Origin: an uncultured Eubacteriales bacterium
GTDB lineage: Bacteria; Bacillota; Clostridia; Oscillospirales; Oscillospiraceae
Length of the DNA stretch: 12,895 bases
Assembly: GCA_900546915.1 (NCBI GenBank)
Contig: UREY01000040.1
Coordinates: forward strand, 1-12,895
Direction: 5' to 3'
A program made the position numbers and the translations under genes. The notes under the pieces were generated by a model. That model was not told the origin of the DNA and searched no databases. It was given only the letters and a program-made list of their open reading frames with translations. Below are positions 1 to 7,900 of the stretch, piece after piece (position 1 is the stretch's first letter; each line of letters opens with the position of its first letter).

Positions 1-14
1 ACTTTTTGGAAAGG

Positions 15-50
15 AAAAAGCCCGGAAAACCGCATGGTTCCGGGCTTTTT
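15..50 (-). terminator. Intrinsic terminator of the rplM-rpsI operon
   Basis: An 11-bp stem (15-25 with 40-50) is continued, after a two-base A bulge at 26-27, by AACC/GGTT (28-31/36-39) closing on a GCAT loop. Read on the minus strand, the GC-rich core is followed by a run of five T. The hairpin begins about 30 bases after the rpsI stop. It is nearly symmetrical, with A on one flank and T on the other, so it could also stop transcription coming from the left. Confidence 0.85.
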
Positions 51-80
51 GAGCAATTTTGAATTGGTTTGTCGGGCCTG

Positions 81-485
81 TTATCTCTTGGAGAACTGCG
101 GCGCGCGACGGGCAGCCTTGAGGCCGTATTTCTTTCTCTCCTTCATTCTGGGGTCGCGGGTCAGCAGACCGGCGGCCTTCAAAGAAGCGCGGTACTCGGG
201 ATCTACGGACAACAGCGCCCGGGCCACGCCGTGGCGGATGGCGCCGGCCTGGCCGGTTACGCCGCCGCCGGCTACCGTGCACACAATATCCACCTTTCCC
301 ACCATTCCCGTGGTGACCAGGGGCTGCCGGACCAGGAGCTTCAGAGTGTCCAGGCCAAAGTAGTCATCCATGTCCCGGCCGTTGATGAGAATGGAACCGG
401 TGCCGTTTTCATAAACACGGACCCGGGCAATGGAGGACTTCCGCCGGCCGGTACCGTAGGCATACTTTTTCTTGCTTTCGTACAT
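81..485 (-). CDS. rpsI: 30S ribosomal protein S9
   Basis: S9 (uS9) is a small-subunit head protein whose C-terminal tail reaches toward the P-site tRNA. The 134-residue product has the family pattern throughout. The N-terminus is short and basic with [15 protein letters not shown] (about residues 10-24). The central [19 protein letters not shown] lies at about residues 74-92. The basic tail [17 protein letters not shown] ends in SKR, as S9 does in bacteria. The length is normal for bacterial S9. The ATG at 485 is preceded by GGAGGTG on the minus strand. The gene starts 19 bases after the rplM stop, so the two genes form the usual L13-S9 operon. Nothing is odd in the sequence. Confidence 0.98.
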   Translation of the reverse strand: MYESKKKYAYGTGRRKSSIARVRVYENGTGSILINGRDMDDYFGLDTLKLLVRQPLVTTGMVGKVDIVCTVAGGGVTGQAGAIRHGVARALLSVDPEYRASLKAAGLLTRDPRMKERKKYGLKAARRAPQFSKR

Positions 486-504
486 GTTGCTTTACACCTC
501 CAAA

Positions 505-936
505 TCAATCCTGCGTCCAAGGTTCGGGCTTCTGAGCAGCGTGGTTGTGCTCGGCGCCCTTAAACAGCTTCAAGCGGGTCAGTGCGGCACGGCCCAAGGA
601 ATTCTTGGGGAGCATTCCCTTGACTGCCAACTCCATGGCGTAATCGGACCGCTTTTCCATCATGAGGCGTGCTTTCGTCTCCTTCAGGCCACCAATCCAG
701 CCGGAATGACGGCGGTACAGCTTCTGCTCCGGCTTCTTGCCGGTGAGAATCGCCTGATCCGTATTAATGATGATGACGAAATCACCGCAATCCACGTTGG
801 GGGTAAAGTCAGTCTTATGCTTGCCCCGCAGCAAACTGGCGGCAATGACGGCAGTCCGGCCCAGGGGCTTACCCGCCGCATCGAGAACGTACCACTTACG
901 CTGTACGGTCTCCTTCTTGAGTAAAGTAGTGGACAT
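505..936 (-). CDS. rplM: 50S ribosomal protein L13
   Basis: L13 (uL13) is an early-assembling large-subunit protein. The 143-residue product opens with [21 protein letters not shown] and contains the family blocks [38 protein letters not shown] and [35 protein letters not shown], in order. The reading frame stays open upstream to 1023. I place the start at the ATG ending at 936 because it gives the normal family N-terminus and has GGAGG nine bases upstream (946-950 on the plus strand). The 29 extra residues of the longer frame fall in the leader and look non-coding. It is the first gene of the rplM-rpsI operon. Confidence 0.98.
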   Translation of the reverse strand: MSTTLLKKETVQRKWYVLDAAGKPLGRTAVIAASLLRGKHKTDFTPNVDCGDFVIIINTDQAILTGKKPEQKLYRRHSGWIGGLKETKARLMMEKRSDYAMELAVKGMLPKNSLGRAALTRLKLFKGAEHNHAAQKPEPWTQD

Positions 937-1029
937 GATTCGTTTCCTCCGTTCCAACAGGGCAATGCACCCCTGAGAGAAATATTTTTGACAAATCCGA
1001 TACTTGGGCGTACAATATCCCAAGCGCGC
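937..1029 (-). promoter_or_regulatory. Structured 5' leader of rplM-rpsI
   Basis: From the predicted start near 1029 to the rplM start codon there are about 93 untranslated bases. They hold two simple hairpins: CTTGGG/CCCAAG (1003-1008 with 1019-1024, 10-base loop) and CAGGG/CCCTG (958-962 with 971-975), the second lying 7 bases upstream of the GGAGG site. Firmicutes often carry an L13-binding autoregulatory leader at this place. The position and the two hairpins fit, but I cannot confirm that the known leader motif is present. Confidence 0.4.
988..1016 (+). promoter_or_regulatory. Sigma-A promoter reading toward ttcA
   Basis: TTGACA at 988-993 and TACAAT at 1011-1016 are separated by exactly 17 bases. 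Transcription would start near 1023 and run rightward into ttcA, giving a leader of about 155 bases. The element overlaps the rplM leader and faces the rplM promoter. Confidence 0.65.
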
Positions 1030-1035
1030 CTGTTT

Positions 1036-1064
1036 TTTATATCACAAGGCGAAAACAATGTCAA
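1036..1064 (-). promoter_or_regulatory. Sigma-A promoter of rplM-rpsI
   Basis: On the minus strand, TTGACA (1064-1059) and TATAAA (1041-1036) are separated by 17 bases. The predicted start is near 1029. This close match to the consensus suits a highly expressed ribosomal operon. Confidence 0.8.
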
Positions 1065-1178
1065 GAGCGAAATACGGGGAATTTCATTTTCTCCGGAAGG
1101 ATCTCGAAAATCCTCCTGTTTACTCGCGTATTCTCCGAAATACTCCGTCTCTATTTTTGTAAAGAAAGGTTGATTTTT

Positions 1179-1928
1179 ATGCAAAAGCTGGTGGGACTGG
1201 TCCGCCGGTGTGTCGACGACTACGGGATGCTCCAGCCGGGTGACCGAGTGGCCGTCGGAGTCTCCGGCGGGAAGGATTCCCTGACCCTCCTGGTCTTGCT
1301 GGCCGCTTTGCGGCAATACCACCCCTCCCATTTCTCACTCCAAGCTGTAACCATTGACCTGGGGCTGGCGGGTATGGATTACGCGCCGGTCCAAGCCCTC
1401 TGCGACCGGCTGCAAGTGCCGTACACCCGGGTGCAAACCCAAATCGCTCCGATTATTTTTGATTACCGGAAGGAGAAAAATCCCTGCTCCATGTGCGCCA
1501 AAATGCGCCGGGGCGCATTAAACCAAGCCTTGGCGGATTTGGGCTGCGGAAAGGTCGCCCTAGGGCACCACTACGACGACGCCGTGGAGACCTTTTTCTT
1601 GTCTCTATTTTATGAAGGCCGTATCAGCTGCTTCCAGCCGGTAACCAATCTGGACCGCACCGGAATCATACAAATCCGGCCGATGCTGTATCTCTCGGAG
1701 CAGACCATTTCCCACTTCGCCCAACGAGAACAGCTCCCGGTCGTTCATAACCCCTGCCCGGCCGACAAACACACCAAACGGCAGGAGGTAAAAGATTTGG
1801 TCTATGAGCTGTCCGCTCGATACCCGGATCTAAAAGAGCGGGTCTTTGGCGCCATGCAGCGCCTTCCTCTGCCGGAGTGGAAGCCCGCCGGACGCTACCG
1901 GCGTCCCCGGGACCCCGGCATGCTATAG
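1179..1928 (+). CDS. ttcA: TtcA-type tRNA 2-thiocytidine synthetase (PP-loop ATPase)
   Basis: TtcA-family enzymes activate cytidine 32 of some tRNAs with ATP and transfer sulfur in the cytoplasm, using a [4Fe-4S] cluster. The 249-residue product has the PP-loop SGGKDS at residues 29-34. It also has CSMC (C103, C106) followed by MRRGALNQAL, the motif GHHYDDAVETFF at 129-140, and a third cysteine in NPCPADKH (C193). These three cysteines match the cluster ligands known in E. coli TtcA, and their spacing argues against the lysidine synthetase TilS. The frame could start at TTG 1170. I chose ATG 1179 because AGAAAGG lies nine bases upstream and the N-terminus then fits the family. The gene ends 3 bases before the oppositely oriented DUF305-like gene, with no terminator between them. 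A related PP-loop thiolase with another tRNA target remains possible. Confidence 0.85.
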   Translation: MQKLVGLVRRCVDDYGMLQPGDRVAVGVSGGKDSLTLLVLLAALRQYHPSHFSLQAVTIDLGLAGMDYAPVQALCDRLQVPYTRVQTQIAPIIFDYRKEKNPCSMCAKMRRGALNQALADLGCGKVALGHHYDDAVETFFLSLFYEGRISCFQPVTNLDRTGIIQIRPMLYLSEQTISHFAQREQLPVVHNPCPADKHTKRQEVKDLVYELSARYPDLKERVFGAMQRLPLPEWKPAGRYRRPRDPGML

Positions 1929-1931
1929 TCT

Positions 1932-2510
1932 TCATGCCCTGCCGGAACATCCCCATACAAATGAAAGCTCCTCAATCTGCAGACGCCGTTCTTCCTTGGC
2001 AGCAGCCTGTAACAGCAGCATAAGCTCCGGGCAGATCTCATACTGCATGGCGGTAACCGCCATTTTCATCGCTCCCGTTTCATGCAGCGCCATATACCGC
2101 AGAAAATGGCACGCAACCCGCCGGGCCGCGCCGGTACGCCGCATCCGAGGAACCACATCCTGCAAAATCTCCACCATTTGCCTCTGATAACGATGCCGCG
2201 CCCGCCGGGAGTTCTCCAATCTGGTGCAGGCGCATAGCATAGCCTGCATGCTCTCTATGTTTGCTTTTTGCTCTGCGACAATTTGAGACGCAAACCTCCA
2301 CATCCCTTCCTCTTCCGTATGCAGCAGCACGTTTTGAGCCGCTTCCAAGGCCGCCTGCTGATACGGCAGAAACTGGACAAGGATGAGACACGAGATACTG
2401 CCGCTGTGCACCGAGTCCGACATGGCCGCCTCCATTCGGGTCAGAATACTCTGAAATTTCTCAAAATATGCCTCGCTTGCAGAGTCTTTCTTCCAGAATT
2501 TGAACATCAT
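1932..2510 (-). CDS. DUF305-like helical protein, histidine motif lost
   Basis: The 192-residue protein is predicted cytosolic and all-helical. Residues 42-91 (LILVQFLPYQQAALEAAQNVLL...ASQIVAEQKANIESMQAML) follow the DUF305 pattern, in which an MIPHHQ.AI.MA helix is followed by a helix ending in Q..EI..M. A weaker second copy runs over about residues 134-182 (HFLRYMALHETGAMKMAVTAM...EERRLQIEEL). DUF305 belongs to the ferritin-like helical bundles, and its function is poorly known. The characteristic HH pair is replaced here by Y50-Q51. Tandem ATGs at 2510 and 2507 follow GGAGG on the minus strand. The frame stays open up to 3014, but that part is antisense to marR and does not look like protein. 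The gene is divergent from marR-MATE and convergent with ttcA. The family call comes from motif reading only. Confidence 0.7.
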   Translation of the reverse strand: MMFKFWKKDSASEAYFEKFQSILTRMEAAMSDSVHSGSISCLILVQFLPYQQAALEAAQNVLLHTEEEGMWRFASQIVAEQKANIESMQAMLCACTRLENSRRARHRYQRQMVEILQDVVPRMRRTGAARRVACHFLRYMALHETGAMKMAVTAMQYEICPELMLLLQAAAKEERRLQIEELSFVWGCSGRA

Positions 2511-2591
2511 CCGACACCTCCGCGCCATTCTATGACACCAAGCCCACAAAATGGCCGCCGGGTAAGCCGGCGCTCGTTTCAAATTTTCCCA

Positions 2592-2620
2592 TTGACATTG
2601 GTACGAATTCGGATTATAAT
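2592..2620 (+). promoter_or_regulatory. Perfect consensus promoter of the marR-MATE operon
   Basis: TTGACA at 2592-2597 and TATAAT at 2615-2620 are separated by 17 bases, an exact match to the sigma-A consensus. The predicted start lies near 2627, about 25 bases before the marR start codon. Confidence 0.9.
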
Positions 2621-2632
2621 CCGGTACGAATT
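2600..2632 (+). promoter_or_regulatory. Probable MarR operator over the -10 box
   Basis: A perfect 14-bp palindrome, CGGATTATAATCCG (2610-2623), encloses the -10 hexamer. It is flanked by two direct copies of GGTACGAATT (2600-2609 and 2623-2632). AATTCG (2606-2611) and CGAATT (2627-2632) also form an inverted pair. MarR proteins usually repress their own operon from a palindrome over the promoter, so this is the natural operator candidate. That the MarR protein binds here is inference. Confidence 0.65.
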
Positions 2633-2651
2633 GGGATGATGGAGGTCCGCC

Positions 2652-3095
2652 ATGGAGAAAACTCTTGCAGAAATACGGCGTCTCATGCTCGCCACCACCA
2701 AAATAGACGGCGCATATTACCTGTTCTCCCGAAGGCTGGGGATCAAGGAAAACGTGCTGGTGCTGCTCTATGCGTTGGACGACGGAAAGCCGCACTCTCA
2801 GAAACAAATCTGCGAGGATTGGCTCGTTCCGAAAACTACAATTAACACCAACGTCAAGGAGTTGGTCCGCGCAGGATACGTGATGCTTTATCCCGGTGCA
2901 GGTACCCGGGAGAAAATCATTGGGCTGACCGACGCAGGCAAAGCTTACACGGAACAAATCATGAGACGCGTCTACGAGGCGGAGCAAGCCGCCATGAAAC
3001 GAACGCTTCAGCAATTTTCACCGCAGTTTGTTGACGCCATAGATTTTTTTGCTGATTGTCTCCACAACGAATTTCAGCAACGGTTGACGGAATAA
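2652..3095 (+). CDS. MarR-family transcriptional repressor
   Basis: This 147-residue winged-helix protein is of normal MarR length. Helical dimerisation segments lie at about residues 1-45 and 100-145. The helix-turn-helix is at about 49-79 (SQKQICEDWLVPKTTINTNVKELVRAGYVML) and the wing at about 80-95 (PGAGTREKIIGLTDAGK), ending in the family LT..G pattern. The ATG at 2652 has GGAGG at 2641-2645. The MATE pump gene begins 22 bases after its stop, so the two are co-transcribed. The likely role is to repress the operon until a toxic small molecule binds. The ligand cannot be read from the sequence. Confidence 0.93.
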   Translation: MEKTLAEIRRLMLATTKIDGAYYLFSRRLGIKENVLVLLYALDDGKPHSQKQICEDWLVPKTTINTNVKELVRAGYVMLYPGAGTREKIIGLTDAGKAYTEQIMRRVYEAEQAAMKRTLQQFSPQFVDAIDFFADCLHNEFQQRLTE

Positions 3096-3117
3096 ACCCA
3101 ACGGAAAGGATTTTTTT

Positions 3118-4485
3118 ATGAACTCCCATACCTTATTTACCAAGACTCCCCCGCTAAAGCTGTTTCTGTTTGCCGCAGTTCCCGGCGCCATCAGCATGCT
3201 GGCCTCAGCGCTGTACCAGCTGATCGACGGAATCCTGGTGGGTCAGTTCTTGGGAGAGACCGCTTTTGCCGCATTGAATCTGGCTATGCCCTTTGTCATC
3301 ATCAATTTTTCCCTGGCCGATCTGATCGGCGTCGGTTCCTCTGTGCCCATCTCCATCCATTTGGGCCGCAAGGAGGATGAGGAAGCAAACAACATATTTT
3401 CCTGCGCCTGCACCATGATCGTCGCCACCGGCATCTTAATGGGCGCCATTTTATTCTCGGCAGCGCCTCTGCTGATTCGGCTGATGGGCGCGCAAGGCGA
3501 ATTTGCCCACTTGGCCGTACAGTATCTGCGGGTTTACGCCCTCTGCTCGCCAATTACCACTATTGTCTTCGCCATGGACAACTATCTGCGGATTTGTGGC
3601 AAAATTCGCAATAGTATGATACTGAATCTTTTTATGTCGGCACTCAGCGCCGCGTTGGAATTCGTGTTCCTTTTTGTTTTCCGGTGGGGCATTTGGGGCG
3701 CCGCCCTGGCCACCTGCCTGGGTATGTGCACCTGTGCGCTGCTTGCCTGCATTCCGTTTTTCCGCGGAAAGGCGCAGCTCCGTTTTCGCAAGCCCCGCTT
3801 CCGCTTCTCCATGGTGAAGCAGATTCTCGCTTGCGGTTGCCCGAACTTTTTAAACAACATCGCCGGACGGGTGACCTCCATTTTAATGAATGTGCTGCTG
3901 GTCCGTTTCGGCGGAGAGTCCGCCGTATCCATATACGGCATCCTGATGTACGTAGAAGGTTTCATTCAACCGCTTCTGTACGGCATGTGCGACTCTTTGC
4001 AGCCGGCGGTCGGCTACAACTGGGGCGCCGGTCACAACTCCAGAGTGCGGGCCATCGAACGGTGCTGCTTTTTAGCCAGCGCGGTGTTGTCCGTGCTAGC
4101 CGCCGTCATCATCTTCCTCTGTCCCTCCCAGATCGCGCGGTTGTTTATGCAAGAGGCAGGGCCGGATTTCCTGACCGCCACCGTGGGCGCATTACAATTG
4201 TTTGCTTTCACATACCTCACAAGATGGTTTTCCTTTGCCACCCAAAGTTATATGTTGGCCATAGAAAAGCCGGTGCAGGCCTCTATGATTTCCGTCTCCA
4301 CCGCCCTGGTGTTTCCCGTTTTGCTGATTGCCCTCCTGTGGCCCCTGGGCCTGACCGGACTTTGGCTGAACTTTGCCCTTACATCGGCCCTAGCCGCCGT
4401 ACTCGCCGGTGTGATTTTACTTCGCTTCCAAAAAAATATGAAAGCCCGGGAAGCCCGCCGCTGGGAGTCTGATCCCACTGTTTAG
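3118..4485 (+). CDS. MATE-family multidrug efflux transporter
   Basis: MATE transporters export cationic drugs or metabolites in exchange for sodium or protons. The 455-residue product is very hydrophobic and divides into the two six-helix halves of the family (about residues 15-215 and 235-440), joined by a basic linker (RGKAQLRFRKPRFRF, 216-230). Family blocks are PGAISMLASALYQLIDGILVGQFLG near the N-terminus and SLQPAVGYNWGAG (293-305), the equivalent of the usual QP...YN.GA motif. It resembles the MepA/DinF side of the family. The ATG at 3118 follows GGAAAGGA (3101-3108). As second gene of the marR operon it is presumably induced when MarR releases the promoter. The substrate is unknown. 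Confidence 0.93.
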   Translation: MNSHTLFTKTPPLKLFLFAAVPGAISMLASALYQLIDGILVGQFLGETAFAALNLAMPFVIINFSLADLIGVGSSVPISIHLGRKEDEEANNIFSCACTMIVATGILMGAILFSAAPLLIRLMGAQGEFAHLAVQYLRVYALCSPITTIVFAMDNYLRICGKIRNSMILNLFMSALSAALEFVFLFVFRWGIWGAALATCLGMCTCALLACIPFFRGKAQLRFRKPRFRFSMVKQILACGCPNFLNNIAGRVTSILMNVLLVRFGGESAVSIYGILMYVEGFIQPLLYGMCDSLQPAVGYNWGAGHNSRVRAIERCCFLASAVLSVLAAVIIFLCPSQIARLFMQEAGPDFLTATVGALQLFAFTYLTRWFSFATQSYMLAIEKPVQASMISVSTALVFPVLLIALLWPLGLTGLWLNFALTSALAAVLAGVILLRFQKNMKAREARRWESDPTV

Positions 4486-4679
4486 TCCCCCGGAATCGGG
4501 TCAGCCACGCCCGCAAAATGAGTCGAACCCGTGCTTTTTCAGACATGGCATATTAGACTCCGTTTCTCACAAGCAAAAAAGTGACCAAACCGGAACTGCC
4601 TGAGCAGAGCGCATCGGCTCTTAAATCCAATCGGATCGAGGCGGAAAATCCGGCAAAAGCTACGTTGGGAAAATAACTT
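4486..4679. other. Gene-free 3' region of the MATE operon
   Basis: No convincing gene lies between the MATE stop and the terminator at 4680. A 4-bp stem CCCG/CGGG with a GAAT loop follows the stop (4489-4500) but has no T-run. Short open frames on either strand here have no recognisable protein character. Confidence 0.5.
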
Positions 4680-4724
4680 AAAAAGGCTGCTCCTTTTACG
4701 AAAGTAGAACGGAGCGGCCTTTTT
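4680..4724 (+). terminator. Long intrinsic terminator with GAAA tetraloop
   Basis: A 14-bp stem (4680-4693 with 4711-4724, one G-U pair) continues, after a single bulged C at 4710, as six more pairs (4694-4699 with 4704-4709). It closes on GAAA (4700-4703), a GNRA tetraloop. The right arm ends in TTTTT. It most likely ends the marR-MATE transcript, about 195 bases after the stop codon. The left arm begins with AAAAA, so it may act in both directions. Confidence 0.8.
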
Positions 4725-4825
4725 CTGTAGCAATCATGGGTGACAGATGAATTGCTGTGCATCCCGCGTCCGCACGAGTCCGGCTTTGCTCTCTCCGCTG
4801 CGGGTAACTGCCGGGACTGCAACGC

Positions 4826-4880
4826 AAAACCTGCCGCAGGAAGGGGACGGTCCAAGCCGTCCCACCTACTGCGGCAGGTT
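4826..4880 (-). terminator. Nested hairpin terminator of the subtilase gene
   Basis: There is a perfect 12-bp outer stem (4828-4839 with 4869-4880). Inside it is a perfect 7-bp stem, GGGACGG/CCGTCCC (4844-4850 with 4857-4863). Read on the minus strand the hairpin ends in GGTTTTG. It lies about 86 bases after the protease stop codon. The T-run is short, so this may be a stabilising 3' end or a REP-like element rather than a strong terminator. Confidence 0.6.
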
Positions 4881-4890
4881 CTTTCAGCTT

Positions 4891-4954
4891 CTGTGACCGG
4901 ACATCCCGGTGGGATCAAGCCCCTAGACGGGAGCCTGATCCGATCGCTTCACAG
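4891..4954. other. Possible three-way-junction structure
   Basis: CTGTGA (4891-4896) pairs with TCACAG (4949-4954) and encloses two hairpins. One is a CCGG/CCGG stem (4897-4900 with 4906-4909), which could extend by the A at 4896 and T at 4910 if the outer stem opens. The other is GGATCA/TGATCC (4912-4917 with 4936-4941), with further GC pairing inside. It lies between the protease stop and the nested hairpin at 4826-4880. Its function is unknown. It may be part of the protease 3' untranslated region. Confidence 0.35.
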
Positions 4955-4965
4955 GGCGCGGCATG

Positions 4966-7900
4966 TCAGCTATTTTCGGCCAACGTGTAAAAACGCATCA
5001 AAACCGTGGCCAGCTGGGCCCGCGTCGCAGTGCCCTTGGGAGACAGCGTGGTGGTGGAAGTCCCTACCAGCAATCCCTTTGCCACAGCCCAAGACATTGC
5101 CGGTTGCGCATACGGGCTGATCCGATTTGCATCTGCAAAATCGGACAAATCCACACCATCCGGCGTCAAAACGCCTGTGCAATCGGCATAGCGGGAAAGC
5201 ATAACCGCCAATTGCTCCCGGGTCACCGGCGCGTTCGGTGCAAACTTCGTCGCTGTGGTCCCTTGAACGATCCCATTGGCATAGCCCCAACGCACGGCAT
5301 CGCCATAAAAAGCCTTTGGATTCACATCTTCAAAAGGATTGGGTGCGTTTTTCGAGACGGTTTCACCGGACAACCGGTACAGAACCGTAATCAGCTGCCC
5401 TCTGGTCATATTATGCTCGGGGGCAAATGTGTCGTCCCCTGTACCAACCATCAGGCCCTGCCGCAAGCAGAAATCTACGCCCTCGTGATACCACGCGCTG
5501 TGATCCACATCCACCTTGCCGTTGGAGGGGCAGTAATTCAGGATGACGACCTCTGTTGCGTAAGTCCCGGATAGATCATAGGCAGTTACTGTAATAACAT
5601 TGTTTCCGTGATCCAGCTGCAAGGTCTGCGCAAAATCCCTGGTGATGAACGCTTGCCCATACCCATGTCCGGAATTGCTGGCGCTTAACACCTGGCTGTC
5701 GTTGACGTATACCACTGCGTCATCCAGCGCGGTGGCTACCGTACCGCGCAGTTCGAAGGTCTCCTGCTCCACATAGTACACGCCATCTGCTGCAGGCTCC
5801 GGCAGCTCCAGGGACAAAACCGGACCGTCGGTGAAAATGATCTTATGCATCGTCTGCTCGTAAAAATAGCCGCCTTCCTCTGACACAATGGGAATTCGGT
5901 TCGTTCCCACCTCCAACTGCACGTCGCAGTACCACTCCAAGGTCTCCGGATCCATCACCGCTTCCTTGCCATCCACGGTCAGACGGTCTACCGGATTGTA
6001 GAGATAGCCATAGATGCGGAAGGTTCCGTCCTCCTGAAGCATCCCGGAATTGACATAGGTCACGCTGCTCAAATTCCAGTAGCAGGGGACATAGTCTCGA
6101 TTCAGGGAATCCTCCTGCTCCTTCCCCGGCGTATGGTTCCAAACCTGAATGTTGGTCACGACGCCTTTACCACCGCCCTTCAGGGTTAGCAGATATCCGG
6201 CGCAGCCGGTCTCCCCATCCAGCACCATAGTGAATGGAACATATCCGTCCTCACCCGGCGTCAGCACCGTAACCTCTTGGGTCGCTGTATTTTTTAGCGT
6301 GACATAGGTACACCCAGGATGGGCAATTTTCACCCGCATGGGGAATTCGGTCCCATCCTCATAATCCTCGTTCAGAATAAAGACGGAGTGGTTTGTCTTG
6401 CTCCCGGTGTATGGGTCGCTCTGGTAGGTGCCGTAGTAATCCGCAGGGAAGGCGTCGTCCAGAAGCACTGCGCCGAATTGGGGGGTATTTCCGCAGGCAT
6501 GGACGTTGGCCACCCGGGAAAGAAGGGTCTCGCCGTCGGGACTCACGATCTCCACCTTCACCATGGTCACTTCCCGGCTGAGGATTAAATTGTAAGAGAA
6601 ATTGCCCTGGTCCATGGCCGCTTCCTCGCCGTTGAAGGTCACCACACTGCCTTCCGGCGCAAAGCCCATGATCTGATAGCTGTCCACATTTCCAACAAAA
6701 TTCGTCTCGTCAAAGAACAAATTCACGAGGCCGAAGGACTCCGTCTCTTCTCCGCCGACGGTGGTCTGGCGCATGGTATAGTTGCCGGCGTCGTCCGCAA
6801 TCATGACAGCCACATGGACAGGCTCGTCCATCTCTACATCAACGCCATTGCGCCAAATCTGGTCGTAAGAGTAAATGCCCGTACTTTCGTCATACTCGAA
6901 CCAGCCAATGTCCCAACTGTTGAGTTCACCATTGATACTCAGGACCACGCTGTTTGCAATAAATGCCTCATCCGGCGCCTGGAACTCGAAGTGCACCGAT
7001 TGGCTGTTTACCCGCTCCGCCGTAAAGTATGTAATCTCCGGAGGCGTCAGGTCCACCCGCACCGGCATGGTGACCGTCTGCCACGCGCCGTCCTCCCGGA
7101 CCTTGGAACGAATGCGAACGGTATAATCCCCCTCGGGCACAATTTCATAGGCGCCGGTGGATTGGTTGTAACGCATACCGTCCCAGAACGGAGCGCTCCC
7201 GTTGTTCGCCATCAGCACGCCGTGGGTTTGAGAGACGGATAAGGCTCCATTCACAAGTTTGGACAAATTATATACGCTTCCCGGTCTGGCAATCACGTTG
7301 CCTTGGCTGTCCAGAACGTCCAGCTGAATCTCTTTGGCATTTCGCAGAAGTCCCAGCCAGGGCACCGCGATGTCATAGAAGCCGTCGCCATTGGGGGAAA
7401 TGGCTATGCGGTCCGGATCCACATAGGAGACCGGAATGGTCATGCCATCGTTATCTCTGGTAATGGTTTTTACAACCTCGCCCAAAACGGTATAGGTATT
7501 TTCCCGATTGGTGAGCAGGCAGGTGCCGTGGCTGGTCACACCATAATATCCATAATCCATAATGGGGATCACCGTGTCATTTTCCCATTCCGGTTCATCT
7601 ACAATGGGCTCGGCATCCCAATCTCCCATAAAGCCGAGGTACGGCATACTCAACGCAGGGGCATTCTCGGTTTCTGAGATCAACTGAATATATCCCTCGA
7701 CAAAATGGCCCTCGTTCAGGCGGGGCAGGTGGATGGTAAAGGAAACCTTGGCCTTACCCCCCGCCGGGACGGTAACCGTCTCGCTGTCAAATGTGATGGA
7801 AGCGCCGTTCAAGGCAATATCGTAATACTCTTTCGTAATGGGGTCCGTATAATCCGTATAAACGTCGGTTGCCGACAGAGAATAGGTCGCCGGCGTGTCG

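Noticed and set aside
1170..1178. TTG start for ttcA three codons upstream
   Set aside because: The TTG would overlap the end of the AGAAAGG site. ATG 1179 has correct spacing and gives the usual N-terminus.
2511..3014. Upstream extension of the DUF305-like frame (360-residue minus-strand open frame)
   Set aside because: It is antisense to the marR gene, which has its own promoter and ribosome binding site, and the translated extension has no protein-like pattern. The GGAGG before 2510 marks the real start.
3684..4472. 262-residue plus-strand open frame inside the MATE gene
   Set aside because: It is in another frame of a clear membrane transporter gene and is rich in R, H and P, typical of a shadow frame.
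4520..4545. Sequence resembling a tRNA T-loop (minus strand GGGTTCGACTC)
   Set aside because: The flanking bases do not form a T-stem, and no acceptor or anticodon arm can be drawn around it.
4553..5120. Open frames on both strands across the protease 3' region (4553-4918 minus, 4740-5120 plus)
   Set aside because: They span perfect hairpins, lack ribosome binding sites and family patterns, and the plus-strand one runs antisense into the SLH coding region.
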